From Maylandia zebra (Eukaryota > Chordata > Actinopteri > Cichliformes > Cichlidae), in assembly GCF_041146795.1 (NCBI RefSeq), contig NC_135170.1, positions 21,818,033 through 21,882,032 on the forward strand: a DNA stretch of 64,000 nt, read 5' to 3'. How positions within the stretch are numbered: position 1 is the stretch's first letter; the number at the start of each line of letters is the position of its first letter. Positions 12,491-26,075 of the stretch are shown piece by piece. A program made the translations under genes and the position numbers. The notes under the pieces were generated by a model. That model made no database searches, was not told the DNA's origin, and saw only the letters and a list, made by a program, of their open reading frames with translations.

Positions 12491-13270
12491 GTAAGAATAA
12501 GCGCCGGGTATCCGCTGTCATTCTGAAGAGGGTATCTGCACTAAGACGTCTTTTTTAGCTTCCAAAGACAGCAAAACTGGATAATGCTTAAATATTAACA
12601 TAAAAGCTGCCGAAGTTAAGCTTTCTCTGTAATACCAGATACACAAAGAAAACGATCCCCACCTCTGCTCTGCCGGATGGAAGAACAAGCGTGGATTGGC
12701 TAGTGTAATTAGGCGTCTGAAGACCAGCAGCAGCATCATTAGGACCTGCTGGTTGAATTCAAACCTATCCAATAGATTAGATATGCTGCATAGAGCCAGT
12801 AACACTCACGCTTATTTCAAAGGCACATTGTTTTAATTGAATCCACACAGGAGCTGTCTGCTTATGCAAACGCCCTACCTGTCTGTGAGTAGTCTGCAGA
12901 CTACTGTCATTTGCTGACAGACATTTCAGAAATAGAAACAGTATTGATCAGACACACGAGTCCCTTTTGCATTTCCACAAAACATGGAAATGGAAGACAG
13001 GCACCAGCAATGTATGACAGAAAGCAAAGGAATGGCAGGAATGTGATGAGTGTGATAAAATCACAGAGGACAGACAGACTGGCTATTGTTGTAGGTGATT
13101 TGTCACATTTACCCACATGGTTTCGGCTCGTCGGTCAAACCCCAGTGTAGTGCAGCCTCACACGGACCCTCCCTTTTAATCTCTCGCTCTCCATTTAATT
13201 TAACAGCTCGGCCACGAGGCTACATGGTGTGTGTGTCCTACTCAGAGTGTGGATGTGCGGGTGTCCAGAG

Positions 13271-16200
13271 ATGGAAAGCTATGAGGAGTTCTGTCTGCGG
13301 AGTCTGGCATTATTGCAGGAGGAGGGGAAATTCAAGAAGACTACATGCGAGCCATCATGTTCCCTGAAGGCTCGCTCTGTCATCCACTTCTATGGAAGAG
13401 CTGCGCTTTCACCTCTGGTAAGGAAGAGATAGACAGGCTTGGAAGCCCATGCTAAATGGATTACACAAGATGTAGATGCATGTGAGAGTTCACAGTTTAA
13501 ACTGAATGAAACATCTGTTTGTGAGCAAATCTGATGAATGAATATATGAACTGCTTTATGACAACAGAGCTTCTCACAGCAGACTTTTTGGCTTGCCATA
13601 AAACTGTAAAATGCATTCCATTTAGGTAAACTTACTCGTGCATCCATTTCATTTACTGCTAAGACAAGCCAAAGCCTCTGCTGTGGGAACAGCCTGTTAG
13701 GTCAGCAGCTGGCAAAGGGAAACAGTGCGAACGTGGAACATCAGGGCTGTTTGATGTTTGTTAGAAAAATCTATTCGCTTGTGATTGCTGACTAAATAAG
13801 TTTGCAGGAAGAGTCCAGCATCAGTCTCTCTTCCATCCAGAAGAAGATACACAAAATATACTGGAAGAAGGCTGAATTCTTCCAGTATATTTCTCATCTG
13901 TAATAACATTTTTAGGTACAAAGTGAAAAACTGTGCCTCTTTCAGCTGAATAAACATGCGTATTTTTGAAAATTAAATGCTGAAAAACAAACAACAAAAG
14001 CCGCAACCGAATGTATTTTCATTTTCCAGCTGAATGCAGAGCAGTGGAACGAGATGTGTGGCTACAGACAGAAGGCGGTCCAACTGGAAGTGGACAGACA
14101 GAACCAGCAGAGGAACAAGCTTTTGGCCAGGATTCAGGGCATACTGGATCAGGCTCAGGTCAGTTGCACACTATGGTCACAGGTCTGGGTGTCATCTGGT
14201 CGGGTGAGAGGCCTATTTAGGATAAGATCAAAACATGCTTTGTGAGTACAAACCCAATTCCACACTTTGTCAAATGTAAATGAAGTTCTACCATTTTAAG
14301 CAAAAAAGGAGATTATTTAGATTTTGATGGCAGTAACAAGTCTCAAAAACTGTGAGAGGGCCATGTTTACCACTCTGTAATGTTGTATTATACGCAGCAT
14401 GCATATTGTCATATTTTCCGGAAACATAAAGTGCCATTCCATCTATACGCAGATGGCTGCCAGCTCTACTTACCTTTTAGTCATTCTGATAGTCTCCCAA
14501 CTCGACCTCTGCTTGACTGCCTTACTGATGTCAAAGCATGGATGGCAAAAAGCATTTTAAATTTTAATGATCTGAAGACAGAAGCAATTTTATTTGGCCC
14601 AAATCGTTCTTCTCATACTCCAGATGTTGATCTTGCAGCTTTGACTTCCCAACTAAAGAGTTCGATCACAAAACTCAGAGTTAAAATTGATTCTGCACTT
14701 ACCTTTGATGACCTTTGATGAGCATTTCATCACCTCAGACGTTTATCAAAGGTTAAGCCCTTTCTTTCCCAGCGTGACTTGGAAGGTGTTATTCATGCCT
14801 TTATTACCTCACGTTTAGATTATTGTAATTCTCTTTTAATAGGGGTTGGGCAGGGCACTTTGTCACACCTGCAATTAGTGCAAAATGCTGCGGCACGATT
14901 TTTAACTGGCAGAAGAAAATTTGATCACATCACTCCGATTTTGGCCTCTTTACACTGGCTTCCAATTGAATTCAGGATCCGTTTTAAAGTCCATTTATTG
15001 GTTTTTAAATCTCTAAATGGTCTGGCACCTGTTTATTTGTCTGACTTGTTGAAGCCCCACGTCCCCACTCGTTCCCTTCGGTCAGCTGAGCAGTCGCTGC
15101 TTTCGGTCCCAAAGTCACGGCTGAAACTTAGAGGAGGCCGAGCGTTCTCTGTTGCTGCGCCCATGCTTTGGAATAACCTTCCTCTCCATATTAGACAGGC
15201 TACATCAGTGCCAGTTTTTAAGTCTTTATTAAAAACCTATTTTTATTCCCTGGCTTTTAACTCTGTGGGTAACTGATATTCTTTTTATTTTTTTTATTGC
15301 TATGTCTGGTTTTATTACTATGTGCATATTAGTATTGTACAGCACTTTGGTCTACCAGGTGTGTTTTTAAAGTGCTATATAAATAAATAAATGATGATGA
15401 TGATTGTCTTGCTAAAATATGCAAGAAATATGCAAGACCTTCCCCCAAAATACATAGATAGGAGTGTGTGTTGCTGTAAGAACTGCATACACCATCAGAG
15501 ATGCAGGCTTTTGAACTGAGTGCTGATAACAAGCCAGATGGTCTCTTGCCTCTTTAGTCCAGGTGTGGCGTCCATGTTTTCCAAGAAGAATTTCAATATG
15601 TCTGACCACAGAATTGTTTTCCACTTTGCCTCAGTCTATTTTAAATGATCATGTCCATATAAAGCTTCTTCTTTGCATACAAGAACTTCAACCTGCTTTT
15701 CTGGAAACCTTCCTCTAAACCTTTTAATGTTATTAGTTGTGGTCCCATGTCCCACCTTGTTTTTAGGTGTGGTGCTGCTATCAAATTCAAATTTAGCTAA
15801 TATTTTTGATTAAATAGTAAATATATTTGATATGTTTTCCATGTTCTGTTGGCAATGACATATATGAAAATCATTGCATTCTGTTGTATTTATCTTTTAC
15901 CATCATTCCAACTTTCATGGAATTGGGGTTGTATAATGTTATGTAGGCACTCTGAAAAAGTGCTGGACTCTCGTGCTAATATTATTATGCTGACATCGCG
16001 TCCTGCTTTTACTGAATGTAAATAGTTTTGGGGCTTTTGACCTATAGTATATATTAAATAGGTTTGTGTGCCAGTCCCATAATGGAGCACATAAAGTGAA
16101 TTACAGTCTGTCCTGTTGTCTCTGGTGACATACTCAGAGTTGAATACAGGTTATCTGGCCTAACATTTTCCCCAGTGTGCCGTGCTATTTTTTACCTGAT

Positions 16201-18093
16201 GACGTGTTTTCATAACAGCTCAAGATTCAAAGCAGTATTGTTCATTTACTCAGTGTCAGATTTGCTCTACTTTCGTAATTCCCAGTCTTTGAACAAATGT
16301 GATCTAAAGATTTTGTCTGTTATCGTTCACAATGGAACAACCAAAACTCAAGCATGTAATCACATTTTCATTAAAAAACTAACATCAACAAATAAGCTAA
16401 TTATTTACAGACCATAATTATCACTTGATTTGCCTGTATGCTGAGCTTACATGCGTTTTAATGAAATTCTTTGGTGAAATACTGCTTTTTATGTTTCACA
16501 GGTGCCAGATGAAGAGGTTGACAAGTTGCCAGTTTCTAAATCTGCAACAGTCAACGGCTACACTCTGGTCACTGACTTACCTGGGCTCCCCAAAGATGCT
16601 GCATTTGGGGTTCAGACAAATAGTCATCGTGCTGCTCCATGCTCTGAGATTCCTGTGCTTAATGATTATAAGGCAGTGGAGGAAGTGAAGGTGGATGCCC
16701 AAGAGAAGAGTGAGGAGGAGGAAGAAGAGGATGAGGAAGAGGACATTAGTTTGGACAGCCTTCTTAAGAGATCAAGGGAGTATGTGAAGAAAGAGCAGAG
16801 TCAGCAGGGATCAAAAGCTGTCCGCGCAATGACCCAGTCTCCCCCACCTGAGACTGACTCTGTCAGTGAAGATAAGAGCTGCAGCCCTGTGACGGACACA
16901 GGCATTCAGTTTGGATTCAGTCTGCACCACAGCCCTGTCGGCCCGCCTCAAATCCAGCATCAAGTGCTGCGTGACCCTAGTCCTCAAAAGTCCATCTGCC
17001 TCTCACCTAGTCTACCAGAACCATTTTCTTGTCTCCCCAATCCAGAGACCAGCATAAGTCCTCGTCCACAGAGACGCAAACCACGCCCAGTTTCCACAGG
17101 CAACATCCATTTTTCATTTCCCATCGGCCCAGCAGACCTTATCGCTCGAAGCCCAGGACGGTCAGAGGAAGCCATTGGTGTGGCAGACTGGGGAGATGCT
17201 TCAATGTCTCCATCTCACTGGAGCTCAGTGGGAATAGAGGGCGTCAGCCAGAGTGGCATTCGTCGATCCAGCCACTGTGGAACCAGTCCAGTGAAGGAGA
17301 ACTGTAACCCTGTCAGTGCCTCGGTGCCCAGCTCAATGGGTGATCACCTGGCTGCAGGTTTTCGCCGGCGCTGCCACACTATGGACAGCCAGCTGCATAC
17401 CTACCATTCTGGAGCGGAGCGCATAGACCGCAGCCAGGAACGCCTCCCTCGCTTCATGGCAGGAGTTACACTGTTTGCTCCCAGTCGGCGCACACCTGCA
17501 GCCCCTTTAAACCAGTCGTATGATGTAGAGAGTCCTTCACTGCCTCTGCTGAGGCCCTGTGTGACTCCTGCAGACGAATCTCCGGGGCCAAACAATGGCA
17601 GGAAAACACCGACTGTCCTCAGACATGCAGCTGAAGCACAGGCCCGCAAGACAGGTGAGTGCCTTTGATGTAAGCTATTTATTTTTTTTATGTTTACAAC
17701 TGTGTAAGTCCCACTGAGATTTCTGATTCCCACATTTATATATTTTATGTTAAGTGAGTAAAACTTTGACATGGTAAAAGACAACTGATTTATTTGTATG
17801 CATTTGTGCTTATTAACAGATGAGACCCAGTGGCGAGCGCAGGCTCTGGAGGACATGCAAAGACGTCTTGAGAAGGAGCATGCTTTGCAGATGTCTCTGC
17901 TCCTCGCTGAGCAGGAGAAAGAGCAACAGCGCCTCCACCTGGTCAGCACATGGAATTTAACAGTGACCATTTTATATAGAAGTAGATCAGAAAAAAAGTG
18001 TTCTTTTTTTAAATGACCATGAAAAGCTACACCAAAACCTAATATGTTTAACTACAATGCCAAACTTTATTTTCTTTATTTTATTTTGCTTTC

Positions 18094-18159
<66 letters not shown>

Positions 18160-21100
18160 TACATCTGAGTTTTATATGCCTTTTTAAAAAGATTATGAGC
18201 AGAGCATTAGTGAAATACAAATAATGTTGTGTGCGGTGTGTTTAGGAGCTTGAGGAGACAGAGAGAAGGCTGAAGGAGCAGGGGTCTGTACGTCCTCTAA
18301 GTGCGGATGCTTGTGGCTGGAATCGTAGGTCTGTGAATGACTGCCATCCTATCATGAGCCCCTCGTGCCCGGGACTAAGTCCTGTCCACACACCATCAGA
18401 ACGATCACCTGGACACAGTATAGGTATCGTTTTAATAAACTTCTGTGCTCAGGATTGTAAAAAGTGTTCACAAAAGACACATGAATGTCATGGTTCATTT
18501 TCACCCACCCCTTGCTGAAACAAAATGTTTAGATTATAATTGTTAAAAGTTAACTGCATTAAGCTAAGGTTAGCTCAAATTCAGTACATTGACATATTAG
18601 ATGAAGTAAATTAGGAGAATATTTAAACTGATGAAGTGCATAGAGGCACTTGACATGTTAGAAAAACCTAATATGAGCCATTGTTGAGATATAGAGCACA
18701 CCTATACAAACAACTAATATGCTGAACCCTGTATGCAACAGCTAAAATTATAAGATGGAGAAGCTAAATTAAATATGAAAGTCACTGTGCAAGTCTTTGC
18801 CACTGTGTGCAGCAAAGCACGCAACCACTGTGTGAGGTCACTTCTGAGCTGATGAGCAGGCTACACATGATCAGAGCAGGAGCTGGCTGAGAACGCATCA
18901 GAGGGAGGCAAACAGAGCTATGATAACTCGAGCATGCAGCTATCTGAGAGTTCAGTTTCTTCCTCACACCTCAGATGCGCAGCAGTTTTCTTGCATCTAG
19001 ATTCATGTGTGTAGAGCGTTCATAGCATCAGCATCATGTTTTTGCTTATTTGTTTTGTTGGGTTGAAAAATAACTAAATAAACTTGTGATCATACTTATG
19101 GATCACCATGGAGCATACCATTGGCCATGTGAGTTATTTATGCAGAGGAAAAAAGTGAGTGTGAATGTGCCTGACGTCGCTCCAACTATGAGAGGTGATT
19201 CTGCAGGTCACCAGCTATCGTAGTGGGGAAAAAAAAGAAAAAAAGAAACAAAATTTACATTGTTGATGAAAAATAATAATAGGAAAACAGTTTTGTGTTT
19301 CTCAGCCAAGAACAACTACAATCTCATTTTCTGTTTTTAAGAAAGGAGAGTTTAAAAAACAGAGAGAGAGATGTGTGTTGTTTAGGCAGTAATGAGAATA
19401 ATGAAAATGTCTTAGTTTTGTCACTTTTAGGTGAAAAGCAGACCTGGATCAATTTTCCACATGCAGTGGTTGGAAGAAAATTATAGGTTAACATCATTGG
19501 AAGTGATCAGGCCAAGTTTCTGGCTGAATTGTTTACAGCGTCATGTGTCCCTCAACCTAACAGTTACTATCATAGGCTACCAGAAAAAGGGTGGTGAAAT
19601 GACCTTTTAAATGAACCAGAACTGTCCCTTAATTATATACAAGACAGTAAGAGACATAATGTTTTTATTAATATAAGGATGGTGTTTTCCTCACTAAACT
19701 GGAAGTGCATTTTGTTGTTAGAGCTTTTGTTTTTCATACAAACAGCATTTCACACACAATAGCTTAGAGGTGATATCAACTTATGAAGTCAGGGAGTAGA
19801 GAAACAGATCAGATACACTGACTACTCGCTGAAGAACAACAGTGATTACTTTTTAATGTTTTCGGTCATTGTTATTGTCTGTTATTTGCCTTCTAAATTC
19901 TGTGTCCTATAATATCAATAAAAAATAAAATGCTAGTGTTTGTTGATGGGATATGCTGCTCGTTTCAGCTGCGTCTTTAAAATATCTACTGTTTCTTTCT
20001 CCAGGTTTGCCCAGTCCTGTCCCTTCTAGTGCATCCTCTCCATGTCTTCAGCCTCCTCTTTATCTGTGGGGTTCCACGTGGGGGGCTAACAAACCTCGGG
20101 CCAGGCAAAGTCTGGTGTGTAAACACTGCAAAACAGGAATAGCATTTGCAGCCAAATCCAAACTTCAGCACACTGGCTGAGCTCATTACACCTTTAAGTA
20201 CATGTAGTATATATACTGTAAAGTGTATATAATAAGTGTATATAAATCTGATTTATATTGTAAGTACCATTGTTTCTTTTACTCTGTTACATCCATAACG
20301 CTCTGAACTGTTGTAAGTCTTCAAAGCAAAGACCAAATAGAAGCTAAAAGTCTTCTTGGTATGCAGTCTTGCAGCAACCTTTTATTGTAATTGAGTCTAT
20401 TTTTTGTCCATTAAATCAGAAAACGTGTATGTATGTGAAGACTGATATCATTTATCTTAATATCTCACATTTTCTCCATGTTCTTCATTACTTTCTCCCA
20501 GGTTCTGACAGCTGATCAGCAGAAAGCATTTTGCAGAATTGGTGCTATCACTCGCGGCTTCCTCACACGCAGACTGCTTAAAACGGAGAAAGTCAAACAC
20601 CTCCGCCAAACCATCATGGTGAGTTCCATTTCATACCTTCATACACAATAAAAGAGTTACAGGAGTGTAAGGAAGTTTCATTTTAGATTATGACGTTAGT
20701 GACTGAGTGTGTCTAACTGTGCACTCTCTCTGTATTTATATGTGTGCCTTAAGGATACGCAGGAGTTCATCCGTTCATTTCAAACTGAAGCTCTACAGAA
20801 GAGAAGCGCCTACACAGCACAAGATCTCGCCCTGCAGGAGAGAGTTAGAGCCCAGGTATGACTGTGTACTAAACCTCTATAGCCAGCAGAGGGCCATCTT
20901 TATTCATGTTTCTCCTTGTTTGTTGTTCCCTCAGTTACGTGCAGCCCTGTATGACATCCATGACATCTTCTATGAAATGCCTTTGGAGGATCGCTTAGCA
21001 TTACTGCAGCAGGACAGAGAGCTCCGTGTGGAGAGGAAGCTACGAGACATGGTAACATGAACACAGTCAAGTAAATAATCAAGTATCCAGATTTAATCAA

Positions 21101-22011
21101 GAGAAGGTGATCGTTATTGTCACTGAAAATATCCCTCTGTCCTTCTAGAGCCTATAAACTAAGCTTTAGTTTGTTCAAACACTGGAGAAAGTTTTATGAA
21201 GCCATGCATTCTGTGTCTGGAAAGGTTCATCCAGACACTCGTGGCTTATCTTGTTGTTATTAATGCATTGTTTGTAATATAGCACCTTCTCACAAAAGCA
21301 ATTGTAAGAAATTGGTTTGTGACTGTCTTTGACTTTTTCAGTATTCTGAGTTGTTTTTTTAAATAAACTATAAACTACATTCACTCCAACAGGAGAAAGC
21401 CAAGTGCCCCAAAGAGAGAGTGGCTCTTTCTGCTGCCACACAGAGGTCTCTGGACAGGAAAAAGAAGTAAGACAAGAAATGAAAACACGTGTTTTACGTT
21501 CATGCTGTTGAGATCCAGTGATCAGTGGTGTATCTGGTGCTTCTTTAGGGTTGGTGAATCTCCAGCACAGACTAGGAAGATGCAGCAGAAGCCAAAAAGC
21601 CCCACTACCAACAGGTGTGAGACACAGCTGTGGGATTTTATTACTTTTTAATTCATTTTGTGTTTCCCTCGATGTAATTTCTAGATTTTTGTCCCCAGAC
21701 GTTGTTTAGATAAATTCATTATTCCTTTCCTAGAGTCTTGAAGCCAAGCCAAGGACAAAATGCCTCTGTCCCAGGACAGCTTAACCGTCAGGGGTGAGTC
21801 TGTACTGGTACAGATTGTAAAACACTTTTTATAAAACACCAATTGCCTGAATCGCATATTCATGAAAACAGCAGTCTTCAGACACACCCTGCTTTTGACG
21901 TATTTAAAGTCACCACAGTGACTTTTTTCTCTTAGGAGCTGGTACAGAAAGACCCCAGAGGAGAGGGTGAAGCGCACAGAGAACCTGAAGAAGCAACACT
22001 CGCTGGGCTAA
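13271..22011 (+). CDS. ccp110: Centriolar coiled-coil protein of 110 kDa (CP110)
   Basis: CP110 caps centriole distal ends, limits centriole length and blocks ciliogenesis until removed. Thirteen coding exons join in frame to 816 residues (human CP110 about 1,000): 13271-13417, 14030-14158, 16502-17654, 17820-17941, 18246-18423, 20005-20114, 20502-20618, 20754-20855, 20935-21051, 21393-21466, 21549-21614, 21734-21793, 21936-22011. All borders are GT-AG with matching phases. The start MESYEEFCLRSLALLQEE matches the human MEEYEKFC start. Further conserved parts are a coiled coil at about 55-90, an acidic stretch at 162-173 followed by SLDSLLKRSREYVKKEQS, a second coiled coil at about 480-530, YLWGS, and the highly conserved FLTRRL (about 630), EFIRSF, RAALYDIHDIF (688-698) and RVALSAATQRSLDRKK. 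The acceptor of exon 2 is uncertain (13206, 13247 or 13268); all lie before the ATG. Intron 2 of the coding part is enlarged by transposons. The long middle exon is the least conserved part. Confidence 0.95.
14247..15933. mobile_element. TIR DNA element in ccp110 intron, interrupted by a LINE
   Basis: The left end TACAAACCCAATTCCA (14247) and the right end TGGAATTGGGGTTGTA (ending 15933) are inverted repeats with one mismatch in 16. This pair of ends is widespread in fish genomes. There is no intact transposase frame. The middle is occupied by an L2-like LINE, so this element was there first. Superfamily is not assigned from the ends alone. Confidence 0.68.
14375..15410 (+). mobile_element. 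5'-truncated L2-like LINE (RT fragment)
   Basis: One frame carries reverse-transcriptase C-terminal half motifs: HLYADG near 14440 (the catalytic YADD with the second D lost), SRLDYCNSLL near 14812, LVQNAAARFLTG and HWLPIEFRIRFKV, ending in a stop at 15274-15276. A TGA TGA pair at 14713-14721 breaks the frame. The 3' end has TACAGCACTTTGG, GTGCTATATAAATAAATAA and a short (GAT)n tail, as in fish L2-like LINEs. It lacks the 5' part and endonuclease and is dead. It sits in the ccp110 sense direction. Confidence 0.8.
18097..18156. repeat. (GT)n microsatellite in ccp110 intron
   Basis: About 30 GT units lie 90 bp before the acceptor of the exon at 18246. (GT)n near an acceptor can affect splicing, but no effect can be inferred. 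Confidence 0.95.
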
Positions 22012-22905
22012 TTCATGACACAACATGCCCCGACCTGTGAACTTGAATATTTAGTATTTTAATACAAACCTTGTACCACTGAACTTTAGTCAGCGCTGCT
22101 AACCACATGATTGTCCTTCAGTTAGCTTTGGAAATTCACATGAATGTATTCACACACAAAAACAGCTGATTGTTATGATGAAGAAAAGAATAAGTAGCTG
22201 TAGTTAAATGTAAGCCACAAGAAGCTCAATTGACAACATGTAAAAACATTTCTGTGCCTGAGTACTCTGCCTTTGTTGTCTGTCATGTTTTAGCATGCAT
22301 ATATTTAATATCAAGTGCTTATAGCTGTAAGTTGCACACAGACAGTCACATAATGTAGTTGTTCTGAAAATACAATATTTTAATGTATATGATTTATTCC
22401 TTCAAGGGCTTTAATTACCAGTTCGTGCATTGTTTTGTTCTTTATGCTGAGTGTATTATAAAATGTATAGTACTCTGAGTCTGACTCTGAGTCGTATCAG
22501 GGTGTTTTAGTATTTGGTTTAAATGCCTAATGAAACGGAAAAAAGATAAATATCTGTGTTTACACTCTGGCATGCTGTTACATTAATGTAGCTTCACACG
22601 ACCACAGATGCACAGCCGGCATTCAGTGTGGACTTTGTTTCAGAAATGACTGAAGAAAAATAAATTTACAAGACCAAGAAACAATATAAGACATTTTAAT
22701 GAAATAGTATTTCTGAAATATTGTGTGAACTGATGCGTTCACTGCAGCACCACGCTGACTTCATATTTGTGCACTTGTAGCATTCAGCATTGATGTTTTT
22801 CTCCCACATTGCTGTGTGTGTCTTTTAAAGGATGATTTATTTCATTTAAAATGTCAGATTGTCTTTTTTCTTCAATGTCCAGAATAAAATCTGAAATTAT
22901 TTAAA
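22012..22905 (+). terminator. ccp110: ccp110 3' UTR with two poly(A) signals
   Basis: After the stop at 22009-22011 the sequence is AT-rich and non-coding. AATAAA hexamers occur at 22659-22664 and 22883-22888; the second is followed by a T-rich stretch. Either could be used. Confidence 0.55.
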
Positions 22906-22909
22906 TTTT

Positions 22910-24130
22910 CATGGAATTTAATTCATGATACAGTTAAATTATAACCTAGCTAAACTAAGCTAACTATAACTTAGCCATAAGTTTTTGACATGAGCTTCTT
23001 TTCTGTTGTTTGCTTTACCGATGTTTCATGACCCAGTAAATACGTTCAGCATGGTTTCAAACAAGGATCCTACTTAGATATTTAATTCTGGCCCATGATA
23101 AGGTAATAAAGCCAAATATTAACAGTGGTCATGTTTATTTTTCATAAATCTCTAAAAATAATTTACTGTATTTACACATCCTTTTTTTGATGAAATTGAC
23201 TATATTTTAATCTACTCTGAATACCACCACAAATCCAGAGTGAAGAAGGAGACCAAACAGATTTTTCTAGGCATATTTACAGCAATAAGACTTTAATTAT
23301 AATATTTTTATGTTGCAGGATACAAACATTCTTGAGCAAATCAATCTGTATTATATTCAACAGACTTGCACACATTCCAACATTAAACAGAATAAGTCTC
23401 ATCATTCATTACACAATAAAATGTGGTAATATGAAGCTTTGTGATCCATTTTCTCTGTAATAGTAATCTGTGTCAGGATGCAGCTAAACCATATTCATCT
23501 AGTTGGCCTGGATTTTTAGCCTGCATGCAAAAAATGTTTTTATGTCACAATAACATGAATTTCATTTCGAAAAGAGGCACAACTGCTATATATTATAAAT
23601 ACATGGTGAATACAAAGTTAAAAAAGGCAAGCTTGTGGCTGTTTACAAATAATTGCATAATCTACAGTACGTGTCTCCTCTATATGCAAAAAATACGCAT
23701 ATAGTAATGAGTGATATAATCCTACATTGCGCTGACTACATTATCTCCACACTGTCACACCAAAAGAAAACGTAAGCCACAGATCTCGCACACATTTGAA
23801 CAAAATGGCTCCAAACTGCTTTAAAAAAGTTAAATATGCGTAATTTTTCTAAGATTGTGCAAGAAATTTTGTTTTTCATTTCTTCTACTGTCATCAACAT
23901 AAATAAAGGTTTTTAGTTTCCTGTAGTTAAAACAGCCATTTGCCATGACAGACAGCGACATAGCTGTGCTGGAACTAGAATACCTCTCATATGAGTTTGG
24001 TAAAGACACCAGCCGACCATCCACATATATGCATTTACACCTAACATCTTTCAAGAAGAAGGCTTTGAGTCAGTTTTCACTTCCACAAAGATATTCTGTG
24101 ATGCACTGTCAGGAATCATCTAGCTGCCCT
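22910..24130. other. AT-rich intergenic DNA, nothing identified
   Basis: No exon chain, RNA or element end is visible. It is the gap between ccp110 and the first Rex3-like fragment. Confidence 0.5.
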
Positions 24131-24133
24131 CTG

Positions 24134-24592
24134 CATCATCCATCCATCCGTCCGTCCGTCCATCTTTTTTCACTTATGCGGGGCCGGGTCGTGGGGTCAG
24201 CAGCCCAAGCAGAGAAGACCAGACCTCCCTCTCCCCAGCCACCTCCTCCAGCTTGTCTGTGGTAAGACCAAGGCGTACCCAGGCTAGCCAAGAGATACAA
24301 TCTCTCCAGCGTGTCCTGGATCTGTCCCGGGGCCTCCTCCTGGTGGGACATGCTCAGAACACACCTCACCCAGACTTGCACACATCCTTGTAAGATGCCC
24401 GAACCACATCATCTGGCTCCTTTCAAGGTGAGCCCCTCCTGGAAGGGAGAGGCCAGCCACCCTTCGGAGGAAGCTTATTTCCGCCTCTGGTATCCACAGT
24501 TTTGTTCTTCAGTCATAAGCCACAGCTTGTGACCATAGGTGAGGGTAGCGACATGGATCGACCGTTTGAGAGAAATTGAGAACTTCGCTTTT
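24134..24592 (-). mobile_element. Rex3-like (RTE) LINE, 3' part
   Basis: The left end is a tetranucleotide tail, (CATC)n/(CGTC)n at 24136-24164, the minus-strand 3' tail typical of RTE-type LINEs. It is followed by the conserved fish block GGGGCCGGGTCGTGGGGTCAG and by text that matches, from memory, the 3' end of Rex3-type elements (AGCGTGTCCTGGAT, CCCGGGGCCTCCTCC). The text stops in mid-element near TTCGCTTTTACACT and resumes at 27594 as CACTCAGCTCTCTCTTCACC, so this and the RT fragment at 27594-28262 are halves of one copy. Confidence 0.72.
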
Positions 24593-25522
24593 ACACTTAG
24601 GAATAAAATTATTAAATAAAGTTGTCATGGTGATTGTTATGTACACATTGCAATTCTGCTCATTAATTAGTTGGCACTCTGTGTAATGAGGGTTGTTGGG
24701 AAATCAGTTTTACCCCAGTTCTTTTTATTCCTCGAGCATCCAGAGATGGCACCGGACTCAGTAGTCATTTTCACAAAATCTTTATTCATCTTCATTTAAG
24801 CATGCACTTCTAGAAGGGAAGACGAGGCCGGTGTCCCTCTCCAAAATCTTCACTCCTTTGTCTGTGAAACACAGTTTTATAGAAGCGACCCCATCATAAA
24901 CCCCCCCCACGGTGGGCCGCAAACTCTGTGTCTGTCTATGTGCACGACAGAGGTGGGACCAAGTCATTGTTTTGCAAGTCTCAAGTAAGTCTCAAGTCTT
25001 TATCCTCAAGTCTCAAGTCAAGTCTCAAGTAATGTCAGGCAAGTCAGAGTCGAGTCTCAAGTCACTGGTGTAAAAGTCCAAGTAAAGTCACAAGTCTGAA
25101 ACTTTGAATTTCAAGTCCTTTCGAGTCTTTAAAAAAAAAACGAAAAAAAAGAATGTTGCAGTTATGCTAAATGTAAATATTAGACCATGTAATTTTTTAA
25201 TCTGTGTTTTTCTCAACACATGACAAAATAGTGAACTTAGAAAATATACACAAATTGTGAAATTGCACCTCTTTAAAATGCAGCTCAATTAAACTTAGCT
25301 CCAAGAATAATTTTCACCGACAGTTCTGAGATAAGCTGCATGTTATTCTTGGATGCGGTTGTAGGACCGGCTTTGAAATCGCATGACAAAAATATCATAC
25401 ATAAATAAATGATTTTTTTTTTTTTAAATATCATTAAAAAAAAAACTGCATCACCAACGTAGCCTGGAAAACATTTGCTAGTTAGATGAAGTCAGCTATC
25501 TCATCGTAGCATATTTATATGC

Positions 25523-25690
25523 ATATTTATAATTAGATGGTTCTTGGAGTGAGTGCACACACTCATGAAGTTTAGTAACTTCAGGTCACTGCAACAAGCC
25601 CAGGTACAGTTTACCGACGGATGGGTGCAGGACCTTGAAATGCACCGTGTAGAAAGTAAAGACCATCGTACGTATCATAAGTTTACCAGT
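25523..25690 (+). pseudogene. Fragment of a YqaJ-associated transposon gene (copy 1)
   Basis: The plus-strand text around the frame with LRSLQQAQVQFTDGWVQDLE is nearly identical to 49740-49870 in the second copy. There it continues the frame with DPYEHTEW and HAHIYNYTVLGVSAYT. From memory this order resembles the N-terminal part of fish proteins that end in SWIM and YqaJ-nuclease domains, which occur in transposons. A stop (GTTTAG) interrupts it and the upstream exon part is missing here. Confidence 0.45.
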
Positions 25691-26075
25691 CTCACAAATC
25701 GTCTTCATAAATACACATTCCTTAACCGTTTATTAATAGGACCTTTGAGCTCAACGGTAATTAATTAGTAGTGGAAATAATTTCTGGTAGCATCACAGAA
25801 ATGTAGCAGTGACAATAATACTGTATGCTGTAATCGTACTGGACAATTAGTGATACAAAAAACCTGTTTTATCCTGTGAATAAAAGTATATGTTTTTGTC
25901 AATGTACCATAATAACAGAAGCGAAACGCAATATTGTGTCAGGACAATTCACTATTTATGCACAATAAACAAAGGAGCATAGCGCGACCATTTCTGTTCA
26001 GCGCCAGACTTGCTTGTAACCTATATCACCAATTATGTTATGAAAATGACGTATTAACTACAACAGCAGACTGAC

